5,685 nt of DNA from an uncultured Oscillospiraceae bacterium (GTDB lineage Bacteria > Bacillota > Clostridia > Oscillospirales > Oscillospiraceae). Below the pieces are notes generated by a model. That model was not told the DNA's origin. It worked only from the letters and a program-made list of their open reading frames with translations, and did not search any database. Positions 1-5,685 of the stretch are shown piece after piece. The stretch is from NCBI GenBank assembly GCA_934659475.1, contig CAKUHX010000112.1, positions 1-5,685 of the forward strand, in the 5' to 3' direction. Position 1 is the stretch's first letter. The number at the start of each line of letters is the position of its first letter. The position numbers and the translations under genes were made by a program.

Positions 1-221
1 ACGACCTTATCAATCTGACTCTCTCCATTCGTAATCATATTGGCAATGGCGTTTCTTTCTGCACACATTCCAAGTGTACATGCCGTATCGATGCATACAC
101 CAACATAAATATTTCCTTGTTTTGTCAGAATAGCAGCTGCAACACCGCCTGCATCTATAAATGGGGAAATTGTTCGACTGTTTTGCACCTTAACCGCTGC
201 ATTATATAATTTGTTCCACAT
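1..221 (-). CDS. Cytidine/blasticidin-S deaminase family protein, N-terminal part (cut by window edge)
   Basis: This is the first 73 codons of a zinc-dependent deaminase of the cytidine deaminase superfamily, reading leftward off the window. The visible protein starts MWNKLYNAAVKVQN and carries the first zinc/catalytic motif CAERNAI at residues 53-59, where Cys53 would bind zinc and Glu55 would be the proton shuttle. The second zinc motif (PCxxC in this family) should lie beyond the edge. The ATG at 219-221 is preceded by GAGGT with suitable spacing, which supports this start. In classical cytidine deaminases the nucleoside-binding motif is NxE (as in CNIENA); here the matching stretch reads VCIDTA, so the substrate may not be plain cytidine. 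The gene is about 40 % GC and uses codons such as TTA, TAT, AAT and AGA, unlike the rest of the window, which suggests horizontal acquisition. It follows tmcAL on the same strand after 70 bases with no clear terminator between them. The family call is firm; the substrate is unknown. Confidence 0.85.
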   Translation of the reverse strand, partial: MWNKLYNAAVKVQNSRTISPFIDAGGVAAAILTKQGNIYVGVCIDTACTLGMCAERNAIANMITNGESQIDKV

Positions 222-291
222 ATTACTTACCTCATTAAATTCCAGTTTGTCGTTTTCTCCCGTCAACACCCGCCGATTCCGGAAAATATTC

Positions 292-1536
292 TTACCCCCT
301 GACCGGGCTTCTGGTCCACTCCTCTCCGGCAGGGCGGGGGGCGGCGCGGCACAGGTCATACAGGTCGGTGCAGCGGCTTTCCAGCTGGAACAGCCGCCGC
401 CCGGGCTCCGGCAGGTCTTTGGCCTGAGCGGGCTTCGTCAGGATGGGCAGAGCCGCCTGCTTCTTCATCTCCTTCAGCAGTTCCTGCCCCCGGGCACTGA
501 AGCCCAGCACCCGCAGATAGGGGGGCGCGCCGGGCACATCTGCCGCCGTCAGCCCCAGAAAGGCCCACAGCACCAGCCGCCGCAGGCGGGAATGGGTATA
601 CCTCTTGGTCTTGGCCAGATCGAAAAACTCCGCCATAGAGGTACACGTCCGCCCCGCCCGCTCCAGGCGGTTGGGCAGGCCCTCCGCCGCCCCGGCATCG
701 GGCAGCCGCCCCCAGTCCTCCGCGGACATGGTGCGCACCCGGGCCAGTATGGCCCGCTCCAGCCGGGCCAGCACAGGCAGCTCCGGCGCGCTCTCCCGCA
801 GCAACTCCAGCCCCCCCTGGGGCAGATAGGGGGCCATCCGTTCCCACTCCCCCTCCGTCAGGTAGCCCCGGATGGCGGTGGCGGACAGGGTCGTGTTGTG
901 CTGCCAGAACAGCTGGTCCGCCTCCTCCTGAGACATCTGGCCGGAAAACACGGCGGCCTCGTTGTGCCCCGCCCCCTCCCGCTTGACGGTCACGGGCCGG
1001 ATGGGGCTGCCCAGGGCGTGCAAGGCCCGGAGATACTCGATGCCCAGAGTGTTGTTGGGCCGGGACAGGACGGCGGCGTCCGGCCCCAGCAGCCCCTCCG
1101 CAGCCCTCTGCCGGGCGGCGGGGAAGGACAGGCCGCGGCTGAGCTGCTCCTTCAGCAGGGCGGGGTACTCCCCCCCGTCCAGACAGGCGGCCACCCGCCG
1201 CAGCTGCTCCATGTCCCCGCTCTCGCTGCCGAAGGACAGATATTCCACCACTCCGGCAGCGTTCAGGATGGATACCGCCCCCCGGGCAAAGGACTCCGCC
1301 GAGGACACGGCCCACACCGTGGGCAGCTCCAGCACCAGATCTACGCCCCCCATCAGGGCCAGCTTTGCCCGGGTCCACTTGTCCGCGATGGCGCAGTCCG
1401 CCTGCTGCACCCAGCTGCCGCTCATCACAGCCACCGCCGGCAGGTCCGCCCCCAGCAACTCCCGGGTCCGGGCCAGCTGGCGGGCGTGGCCGGTGTGAAA
1501 GGGGTTGTATTCCGCAACGATCCCGATGGCCCCCAT
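292..1536 (-). CDS. tmcAL: tRNA(Met) cytidine acetate ligase TmcAL (YlbM family nucleotidyltransferase)
   Basis: The 414-residue product matches the TmcAL/YlbM family in length (about 400-415 residues) and motifs. Characterised members activate acetate with ATP to acetyl-AMP and transfer the acetyl group to cytidine 34 of elongator tRNA-Met, giving ac4C at the wobble position and helping accurate AUG decoding in the cytoplasm. Visible motifs are the N-terminal GIVAEYNPFHTGH (residues 5-17, HxGH nucleotidyltransferase signature), SGSWVQ..ADKWTRA (39-57), DLVLELP (66-72), SFARGAV (82-88), SFGSE (101-105), RPNNTLGIEYL (159-169) and SATAIR (218-223). The C-terminal part has YTHSRLRRL and YLRVLGFSARGQELL, also typical of the family. 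The start ATG at 1534-1536 has AGAAGGAG eight bases upstream. The gene is divergent from ackA, and the two share a 164-base intergenic region. The stretch between HNE (191-193) and SATAIR seems longer than in B. subtilis YlbM from memory. The function is inferred from homology and is well supported. Confidence 0.93.
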   Translation of the reverse strand: MGAIGIVAEYNPFHTGHARQLARTRELLGADLPAVAVMSGSWVQQADCAIADKWTRAKLALMGGVDLVLELPTVWAVSSAESFARGAVSILNAAGVVEYLSFGSESGDMEQLRRVAACLDGGEYPALLKEQLSRGLSFPAARQRAAEGLLGPDAAVLSRPNNTLGIEYLRALHALGSPIRPVTVKREGAGHNEAAVFSGQMSQEEADQLFWQHNTTLSATAIRGYLTEGEWERMAPYLPQGGLELLRESAPELPVLARLERAILARVRTMSAEDWGRLPDAGAAEGLPNRLERAGRTCTSMAEFFDLAKTKRYTHSRLRRLVLWAFLGLTAADVPGAPPYLRVLGFSARGQELLKEMKKQAALPILTKPAQAKDLPEPGRRLFQLESRCTDLYDLCRAAPRPAGEEWTRSPVRG

Positions 1537-1586
1537 GGCGTTTTCTCCTTCTCAAAAGAAATTGGCAAATTTTTTGCGAAAAAAGG

Positions 1587-1615
1587 TTGTCTTTCTCCCG
1601 TGTCCGCTGTAAAAT
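1587..1615 (+). promoter_or_regulatory. Candidate vegetative promoter for ackA
   Basis: A -35-like TTGTCT (1587-1592) and a -10-like TAAAAT (1610-1615) are separated by exactly 17 bases and point toward ackA, which would give a leader of about 80 bases. The match is 4/6 and 5/6 to the sigma-A consensus. A second candidate lies nearer the gene, so which one is used cannot be decided from sequence. Confidence 0.45.
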
Positions 1616-1633
1616 GGAGCAGAATGTGGGTTC

Positions 1634-1647
1634 TGTTATACTATAAT
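1634..1647 (+). promoter_or_regulatory. Second candidate ackA promoter: extended -10 and overlapping TATAAT
   Basis: TGTTATACT (1634-1642) fits an extended -10 element (TG, one base, TATACT), and a perfect TATAAT (1642-1647) overlaps its last base. No good -35 hexamer is found at 16-18 bases upstream of either, so activity would depend on the extended -10. It lies about 55 bases before the ackA start. Confidence 0.4.
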
Positions 1648-1669
1648 ACCACCCGCCCTGAAAAGGCAA
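1640..1669 (-). promoter_or_regulatory. Candidate tmcAL promoter overlapping the ackA -10 region
   Basis: On the minus strand, TTGCCT (1664-1669) lies 18 bases before TATAGT (1640-1645). An alternative is TGGTATTAT (1643-1651), an extended -10 form. Both overlap the plus-strand -10 candidates of ackA, so the divergent promoters may be physically superimposed. The leader to tmcAL would be about 100 bases. This is a motif match only. Confidence 0.35.
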
Positions 1670-1683
1670 CCAAAATATACGGC

Positions 1684-1690
1684 AAAGGAG
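1684..1690 (+). promoter_or_regulatory. ackA ribosome binding site (decides the start codon)
   Basis: AAAGGAG at 1684-1690 lies ten bases before the ATG at 1701. An in-frame ATG at 1692 sits one base after this site, too close to be used, so the start at 1701 is preferred. That start also gives the conserved acetate kinase N terminus, in which Asn7 is the first active-site residue. Confidence 0.85.
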
Positions 1691-1700
1691 AATGACTTCT

Positions 1701-2900
1701 ATGAACATTCTGGTCATCAACGCCGGCAGCTCCTCCCTGAAGTATCAGCTGCTGAACCCCGAGACCCAGCAGGTGCTGGCTAAGGGCCTGTGCGAGCGCA
1801 TCGGCATCGACGGCAAATTTACTTACAAGCCCCAGCTGGAGGGCAAGGAGGCCATCAAGGCCGCCGACGTGGCTATGCCCACCCATAACGAGGCCATCGC
1901 CGCCGTCCTGAACGCCCTTGTGGACGAGAAGAACGGCGTGATTGGCTCCATGAAGGAGATCGACGCGGTGGGCCACCGGGTGGTCCACGGCGGCGAGAAG
2001 TTCGCCAAGTCCGTGCTGATCGACGACGAGGTCATGGCCGCCATCGAGGAATGCGATCCTCTGGCCCCCCTGCACAACCCCGCCAACATCATCGGCATCA
2101 AGGCCTGCCAGCAGCTGATGCCCGGCACCCCCATGGTGGCCGTGTTCGATACCGCCTTCCACCAGACCATGCCCCCCGTGGCCTACACCTACGCCCTGCC
2201 CTATGAGTACTACGAGAAGGACAAGGTCCGCCGCTACGGTTTCCACGGCACCAGCCACAAGTATGTCTCCCAGCGGGCCGCCGCCATGCTGGGCAAGCCC
2301 ATCGAGGAGCTGAAGCTGATCTCCTGCCACCTGGGCAACGGCTCCTCCGTCACCGCCATCGACGGCGGCAAGTCTGTGGACACTTCCATGGGCTTCACCC
2401 CCCTGGCCGGTCTGCCCATGGGCACCCGCGCCGGCGACATCGACGCCGGCATCATGGAGTACCTGATGAACAAGTACAACATGAACATCACCGAGATGCT
2501 GAACGTCCTGAACAAGAAGTCTGGCATGCAGGGCATCTCCGGCGTGTCCTCCGACTTCCGCGATCTGGAGGAGGAGGCTGAGAAGGGCAACGCCCGCTGC
2601 GCTCTGGCCCGGGACAAGTTCGCCTATGAGACCAAGAAGCTCATCGGCGCTTACGCCGCCATCATGGGCGGGGTAGACGCCATCATCTTCACCGCCGGCG
2701 TGGGCGAGAACGACGGCCTGGAGCGCGCCGCCATCGCTAGCGGTCTGGAGTTCATGGGCATCAAGCTGGACGCCGAGGCCAATAAGCGCCGTGGCGAGGA
2801 GCTGGTCATCTCCGCCCCCGACTCCAAGGTGAAGATCCTTCTGATCCCTACCAACGAGGAGCTGATGATCGCCCTGGATACCGCCGCTCTGGCCAAGTGA
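1701..2900 (+). CDS. ackA: Acetate kinase
   Basis: This 399-residue protein is a full-length acetate kinase of the ASKHA fold. It interconverts acetyl phosphate + ADP and acetate + ATP, the substrate-level phosphorylation step of acetate-forming fermentation in the cytoplasm. The N terminus [16 protein letters not shown] holds Asn7, Ser10, Ser12 and Lys14 of the phosphate/nucleotide-binding loop. The catalytic residues known from Methanosarcina thermophila are all present with an offset of two: Arg93 (GHRVVHGG), Asp150 (VFDTAFH), His182 (GFHGTSH), Asn213 (HLGNGSS), Arg243 ([11 protein letters not shown]) and Glu386 (TNEE). Codon use is strongly biased to C/G-ending codons such as CTG, AAG, GAG and AAC, which suggests high expression. 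The usual partner gene pta (phosphotransacetylase) is not next to it; ackA appears to be a single-gene transcript with its own promoter region and a strong terminator 26 bases after the stop. It is divergent from tmcAL, another acetate/ATP enzyme. The identification is essentially certain. Confidence 0.98.
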   Translation: MNILVINAGSSSLKYQLLNPETQQVLAKGLCERIGIDGKFTYKPQLEGKEAIKAADVAMPTHNEAIAAVLNALVDEKNGVIGSMKEIDAVGHRVVHGGEKFAKSVLIDDEVMAAIEECDPLAPLHNPANIIGIKACQQLMPGTPMVAVFDTAFHQTMPPVAYTYALPYEYYEKDKVRRYGFHGTSHKYVSQRAAAMLGKPIEELKLISCHLGNGSSVTAIDGGKSVDTSMGFTPLAGLPMGTRAGDIDAGIMEYLMNKYNMNITEMLNVLNKKSGMQGISGVSSDFRDLEEEAEKGNARCALARDKFAYETKKLIGAYAAIMGGVDAIIFTAGVGENDGLERAAIASGLEFMGIKLDAEANKRRGEELVISAPDSKVKILLIPTNEELMIALDTAALAK

Positions 2901-2926
2901 TCTCTTCCGATCTGCAGATAAAGCTT

Positions 2927-2963
2927 CGCCCCCGCGTCCATAGGACGCGGGGGCGTTCTTTTT
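2927..2963 (+). terminator. Intrinsic terminator of ackA
   Basis: A perfect 13-base-pair stem, CGCCCCCGCGTCC (2927-2939) against GGACGCGGGGGCG (2943-2955), has a three-base loop ATA and is followed by TTCTTTTT (2956-2963). This is a classic rho-independent terminator for ackA. It lies between convergent genes, and the opposite-strand lipoprotein gene ends five bases from its T tract. On that strand the hairpin is followed only by AAGCTTTATCT, so termination of the lipoprotein transcript there would be weaker. Confidence 0.95.
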
Positions 2964-2967
2964 GCGT

Positions 2968-3792
2968 TCACGCCGTCTCCAGGGCAGCCAGCTCTTTCAG
3001 CGTCTCCTCCATATGGGAGCTCCATGGGCTGTCGTCAAAGGGCTGTGAGATGGGCTCTGTCACGACATAGCAGGCGATGGCCTGCTCAAACTCGGCTTTG
3101 GTGATCGGCTCTCCGTTGCGGTAATAGTAGTTCTCGGGATCGGGGGCGTCGTCGTCATACTCTGGGCTTTCGATCCACTCGCTGTAGATCCGGTCCTCGT
3201 AGCACTCTGTGTGGTCCAGAAAGCGGTAGGTGTAAAAGGTCAGGTCGGTGCTGCCATGGCACAGGACGCCATAGGCGCCGTCCGGGGCCTGGATCAGGCT
3301 GACCTGGTCGGTGATGCCCCCCATCTGGCCATCGTTGCCCCGGTCGATGGGGCCGCCCAAGGTGGTGAGCTGCAGCTCCCGCTCCATCCACTGCCAGGCC
3401 CAGCAGTCCATGTCCCCGGTGGCCACCAGCAGCTCCGGCACGCCGTCGCCGTCCATGTCCACCAGCCGGGCGTACTGAATGTCCGTCCTGCCCTCCAGCG
3501 CGGCGCTCATGGCCCCGGCCATTTCGGCCTGCCAGCCGTTCTCTGCAGACTGTCCACTGTCGTCAGCTGTCTGGGAGCCGTCCCCGGTCTGGGCAGACGA
3601 CACGTCAGAGGGCGGAAACTCCGCCTTGCTCTGGGACCCGTCCCCCTCTCCGGAGGACGCCGCGGGGGGAACGGTCTGCACCTGGGATAAGTCCGCACTC
3701 GTCTCTCCGGAGATGCTCCCCGGGGAGGTTTTCTCCGCGCAGCCGGCCAGCAAGGCCGCAGCGGTCAAAAAGATCAGCGCGATCCGTTTCAT
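2968..3792 (-). CDS. Putative lipoprotein with a calcium-loop-like motif, function unknown
   Basis: I do not recognise a characterised family for this 274-residue protein. It begins with a lipoprotein signal peptide: Lys-Arg, a hydrophobic stretch (residues 4-16) and the lipobox LAGC with Cys18 as the likely lipidated residue, so it should be anchored on the outer face of the cell membrane. Residues 19-86 are a low-complexity linker rich in Ser, Gly, Gln, Asp and Pro, with GDGSQ appearing twice (50-54 and 70-74). The folded part starts near residue 87 and contains LVDMDGDGVPELLVA (110-124); Asp112, Asp114, Asp116 and Glu120 fit the calcium-binding loop of FG-GAP/EF-hand-like domains (DxDxDGxxE). 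The rest is acidic and aromatic-rich, with a run of Asp and Tyr near residues 200-220. The start has a strong AGGAGG site six bases upstream (3799-3804) and a near-consensus promoter. It is separated from the ATPase operon by a terminator, so it is probably expressed alone. A substrate or partner cannot be named. Confidence 0.85.
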   Translation of the reverse strand: MKRIALIFLTAAALLAGCAEKTSPGSISGETSADLSQVQTVPPAASSGEGDGSQSKAEFPPSDVSSAQTGDGSQTADDSGQSAENGWQAEMAGAMSAALEGRTDIQYARLVDMDGDGVPELLVATGDMDCWAWQWMERELQLTTLGGPIDRGNDGQMGGITDQVSLIQAPDGAYGVLCHGSTDLTFYTYRFLDHTECYEDRIYSEWIESPEYDDDAPDPENYYYRNGEPITKAEFEQAIACYVVTEPISQPFDDSPWSSHMEETLKELAALETA

Positions 3793-3806
3793 ATTGCTCC
3801 TCCTAT

Positions 3807-3826
3807 GCCCCCTTCGGGCCGGGGGC
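3807..3826 (-). other. Small hairpin in the lipoprotein mRNA leader
   Basis: In the minus-strand leader, GCCCCC and GGGGGC can pair over six bases around an eight-base loop. The stem ends two bases before the AGGAGG ribosome binding site. It could affect ribosome access or mRNA stability, but it may also be a chance product of the GC-rich sequence. It has no T tract and is not a terminator. Confidence 0.3.
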
Positions 3827-3841
3827 CGCAGTTACTCCCGG

Positions 3842-3870
3842 ATTATACTACCCCACTTTCAAAAAATCAA
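3842..3870 (-). promoter_or_regulatory. Sigma-A-type promoter of the lipoprotein gene
   Basis: On the minus strand, TTGATT (3865-3870) and a perfect TATAAT (3842-3847) are 17 bases apart, the ideal spacing. It is the best promoter match in the window. Upstream lies an AT-rich stretch (about 3871-3900). Transcription would start near 3835 and give a leader of about 40 bases before the lipoprotein start at 3792. Confidence 0.8.
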
Positions 3871-3925
3871 CTGTATATTTGCTTATGAACGCCGTAATTG
3901 ACCGCTTTAGCACCAGTTTTATCTC

Positions 3926-3962
3926 AAAAGGGGGCCCGCCGATATTGGCGGGCCCCCTTTTT
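3926..3962 (-). terminator. Intrinsic terminator of the V-ATPase operon (near-symmetric, potentially bidirectional)
   Basis: AAAAGGGGGCCCGCC (3926-3940) pairs perfectly with GGCGGGCCCCCTTTT (3947-3961) around a six-base loop. Read on the minus strand it ends in TTTT after the GC stem, 32 bases after the subunit D stop codon, which fits the end of the ATPase operon. Because both flanks are A/T runs, it could also stop plus-strand transcription. It insulates the lipoprotein promoter from ATPase read-through. Confidence 0.92.
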
Positions 3963-3994
3963 ATGGTCCGGTCCTCTCTCGCATCCTCTGCGGC

Positions 3995-4693
3995 CTACGC
4001 CTGCTCCTGTGTGAAGTCCTCCAAGGCCCTGGCGTCCTCCGCCCGGCGCTCCTGGATGCTCTCCTTCAGCAGCATATCCTTCACTTTCATCAGCCGGATG
4101 GTGTTGGCCCGCTCGTTCTCGTCCAGCTTCATGGTGATATACTTGATGTTGGCCTGCATCTCCGGGATCTTCACATACTCCAGGGCGTTCACCCGGCGGC
4201 GGGTCTTTTCGATCTCCTGGGCCAGCAGCTGGCTGGTCTTTTCCACCTCGGCCAGGCGCAGCATGTCCTGGAACACCCGGGCCATTTCATCCACCGCGTC
4301 GTCCAGTTCGCCGCTGGTCTGGGCAAAGCCGTAGGGGTAGACCTCTCCGGCGGCCTGGCTCTTGGTGTGGAACTGGTACCGGGGCACGTCCACAGACATG
4401 ATGTTCTGGAAGGTCATGTCCACAGACACGCTCTCCTTGGGATACAGCAGGGACTGCTCCAGCATCTCCGGGGACATGAGGGCGGCGGCCACGGTAAAGG
4501 AGCCGTTGGCCCGCATGAGGGACTCCTCTACCTTACGGCGCAGGGCGCGGTTCTCCCGCACCACATCCATGAACTGCTTCATCAGCTCGTCCCGCTTGTC
4601 CTTCAGCAGCTTGTGGCCCCGCTGGGCGGTGCGCAGGCGGCCCTTCAGGCGGGTCAGCTCCTGCCGGGTGGGATTGATGGTCGTGGAAGGCAT
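3995..4693 (-). CDS. atpD: V-type ATP synthase/ATPase subunit D
   Basis: This 232-residue protein is subunit D, the central rotor shaft of bacterial/archaeal V-type (A/V) ATPases; it turns inside the A3B3 head and connects it to the membrane ring. The family signature is visible at the N terminus: a short extension, then NPTRQELTRLKGRL, TAQRGHKLLKDKRDELM and a heptad-rich helix up to about residue 65. A central globular segment (about 66-130) is followed by a second long helix with ELDDAVDEM, KTSQLLAQEIEKTRRRVNALEYVKIP and NIKYITMKLDENER, so the two ends can form the antiparallel coiled coil of the shaft. The C terminus is an acidic/basic tail. Length is within the family range (about 200-230). 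The start lies ten bases after the subunit B stop, and its AAGGGGG ribosome binding site overlaps that stop codon, suggesting translational coupling. It is the last gene of the operon, followed by a terminator. Alternative symbol: ntpD. Confidence 0.96.
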   Translation of the reverse strand: MPSTTINPTRQELTRLKGRLRTAQRGHKLLKDKRDELMKQFMDVVRENRALRRKVEESLMRANGSFTVAAALMSPEMLEQSLLYPKESVSVDMTFQNIMSVDVPRYQFHTKSQAAGEVYPYGFAQTSGELDDAVDEMARVFQDMLRLAEVEKTSQLLAQEIEKTRRRVNALEYVKIPEMQANIKYITMKLDENERANTIRLMKVKDMLLKESIQERRAEDARALEDFTQEQA

Positions 4694-4703
4694 AGTATCC
4701 CCC

Positions 4704-5685
4704 TTAGTCCTTCTTAGGCAGATATTTGTCGATATACTCCGGCTTGATGCGCTTCAGCTCGCCCCGGGGCAGAATGGATAGCAGCTCCCAGCCCAGATCC
4801 AGGGTCTCCTGGATGGAGCGGTTCTCGTCCGTGCCCTGGGAGACATAGCGCTTTTCAAACTCGTCGGCAAACTTGGCGTACAGCAGATCGGTGGGGCTGA
4901 GGGCGGCCTCGCCCAGGATAGACATGAGTTCCTTGTTCTCCTTGCCGGTGGCATAGGCGGCGAAGAGCTGGTTCATGGTGCCGGAGTGGTCCTCCCGGGT
5001 CTTGCCCGCGCCGATGCCCTTGTCCTTCAGACGGGACAGGGAAGGCAGCACGTCCACAGGGGGGTTGACGCCCCGGCGGAACAGTTCCCGGGACAGGATG
5101 ATCTGCCCTTCGGTGATATAGCCGGTCAGATCGGGGATGGGGTGGGTCTTATCGTCCTCCGGCATAGTCAGGATCGGGATCATGGTGATGGAGCCGTCCT
5201 TGCCCACCTGCCGCCCGGCCCGCTCGTACATGGTGGCCAGGTCAGTATACAGGTAGCCGGGGTAGCCCCGGCGGCCGGGGACCTCCTTCTTGGCAGCAGA
5301 GATCTCACGCAGGGCTTCGGCGTAGTTGGTGATGTCCGTGAGGATGACCAGCACGTGCATCCCCTTCTCGAAGGCCAGATACTCCGCGGCAGTCAGTGCC
5401 ATACGGGGAGTGGCGATACGCTCCACGGCGGGGTCGTTGGCCAGGTTGGTGAACAGCACTGTGCGGTCGATGGCCCCGGTGCGCTTGAACTCGCTGACGA
5501 AGAACTCCGACTCCTCAAAGGTGATACCGATGGCGGCAAATACTACGGCAAAGTTGGACTCCCCGTCCAGCACCTTGGCCTGCCGGGCGATCTGGGCGGC
5601 CAGCTGGGCGTGGGGCAGGCCAGAGCCGGAGAAGATAGGCAGCTTCTGCCCGCGGACCAGGGTGTTCAGTCCATCGATGGTGGAG
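4704..5685 (-). CDS. atpB: V-type ATP synthase/ATPase subunit B (N terminus beyond window)
   Basis: This is the C-terminal 326 codons of subunit B, the non-catalytic nucleotide-binding subunit of the A3B3 head of a V-type ATPase, which couples ATP hydrolysis or synthesis to proton or sodium transport. The frame is open to the right edge; the first visible residues are [16 protein letters not shown], a conserved family stretch, so roughly 130-140 residues are missing compared with the usual 455-465. Visible motifs (fragment numbering) are FSGSGLPH (18-25), which replaces a Walker A loop as expected for subunit [25 protein letters not shown] near 135-158, the ATPase alpha/beta signature PSLSRL at 214-219, and [15 protein letters not shown] soon after. 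A GTG at 5571-5573 is an internal Val codon, not the start. The order B then D matches the end of ntp/atp V-ATPase operons, with subunit A expected just upstream outside the window. Whether it pumps H+ or Na+ cannot be judged from this subunit. Alternative symbol: ntpB. Confidence 0.97.
   Translation of the reverse strand, partial: STIDGLNTLVRGQKLPIFSGSGLPHAQLAAQIARQAKVLDGESNFAVVFAAIGITFEESEFFVSEFKRTGAIDRTVLFTNLANDPAVERIATPRMALTAAEYLAFEKGMHVLVILTDITNYAEALREISAAKKEVPGRRGYPGYLYTDLATMYERAGRQVGKDGSITMIPILTMPEDDKTHPIPDLTGYITEGQIILSRELFRRGVNPPVDVLPSLSRLKDKGIGAGKTREDHSGTMNQLFAAYATGKENKELMSILGEAALSPTDLLYAKFADEFEKRYVSQGTDENRSIQETLDLGWELLSILPRGELKRIKPEYIDKYLPKKD

Noticed and set aside
273..291. Possible terminator after tmcAL around the palindrome TTCCGGAA
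   Set aside because: The stem is only four base pairs with no loop room and no T tract follows on the minus strand.
1692..1694. Earlier in-frame ATG for ackA
   Set aside because: It lies one base after the AAAGGAG site, too close for initiation, and would add residues before the conserved N terminus; the ATG at 1701 fits better.
211..1695. Long plus-strand open frame opposite tmcAL
   Set aside because: It is rich in Pro, Gly, Gln and Arg with no recognisable motif, which is typical of the antisense of a GC-rich gene; the minus strand encodes a clear TmcAL.
356..1720. Long minus-strand frame overlapping tmcAL in another frame
   Set aside because: It is a low-complexity Gly/Ala/Arg-rich reading of the same strand, it has no family motifs, and it would start inside the ackA gene.
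1641..2330. Minus-strand open frame opposite ackA
   Set aside because: The His/Gly/Leu/Val-rich translation is an antisense shadow produced by the biased codon use of ackA, with no ribosome binding site or motif.
2910..2919. Palindrome ATCTGCAGAT after ackA as an operator
   Set aside because: It lies downstream of the gene next to the terminator, and a ten-base palindrome alone is weak evidence for a regulator site.
3211..3901. Plus-strand open frames opposite the lipoprotein gene
   Set aside because: They lack ribosome binding sites and motifs, while the minus strand has a signal peptide, lipobox, promoter and ribosome binding site.
3871..3925. Possible small gene or RNA in the gap between the terminator and the lipoprotein promoter
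   Set aside because: Only 55 AT-rich bases with no ribosome binding site or stable fold; best explained as upstream promoter sequence.
5571..5573. GTG as a start of subunit B
   Set aside because: The frame stays open upstream to the window edge and encodes conserved subunit B sequence, so this is an internal valine codon.

Overview
The window looks like part of the chromosome of a GC-rich, fermentative Firmicute, most likely a gut clostridium of the Oscillospiraceae/Ruminococcaceae type. The evidence is the strong GGAGG-type ribosome binding sites, the roughly 60-70 % GC with G/C-ending codons, the V-type (not F-type) ATPase operon, the TmcAL-type tRNA-modifying enzyme found in Firmicutes, and an acetate-forming kinase. 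The taxon is inferred from gene content and composition, not from a database match.

Layout from left to right: (1) 1-221, minus strand: the N-terminal half of a cytidine/blasticidin-type deaminase that runs off the left edge; it is only about 40 % GC and stands out from everything else. (2) 292-1536, minus: tmcAL, tRNA(Met) cytidine acetate ligase. (3) 1537-1700: a divergent promoter region. (4) 1701-2900, plus: ackA, acetate kinase, ending in a strong intrinsic terminator at 2927-2963. (5) 2968-3792, minus: an unrecognised lipoprotein with a calcium-loop-like motif, convergent with ackA and with its own near-consensus promoter at 3842-3870. (6) 3926-3962: a long perfect hairpin terminator. 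(7) 3995-4693 and 4704-5685, minus: the last two genes of a V-type ATPase operon, subunit D and subunit B (B is cut by the right edge).

The genes fit an acetate-producing anaerobe. AckA makes ATP from acetyl phosphate, releasing acetate. TmcAL uses acetate and ATP to modify the wobble base of elongator tRNA-Met. The V-ATPase couples ATP to an ion gradient. The tmcAL/ackA pair sharing one short promoter region is the most suggestive functional link.

I found no convincing undescribed system. There is no CRISPR array, RNA gene, insertion sequence or defence cassette visible. The points most worth a second look are the low-GC deaminase at the left edge with a non-canonical substrate-binding motif, the tmcAL-ackA divergent arrangement, and the uncharacterised lipoprotein.
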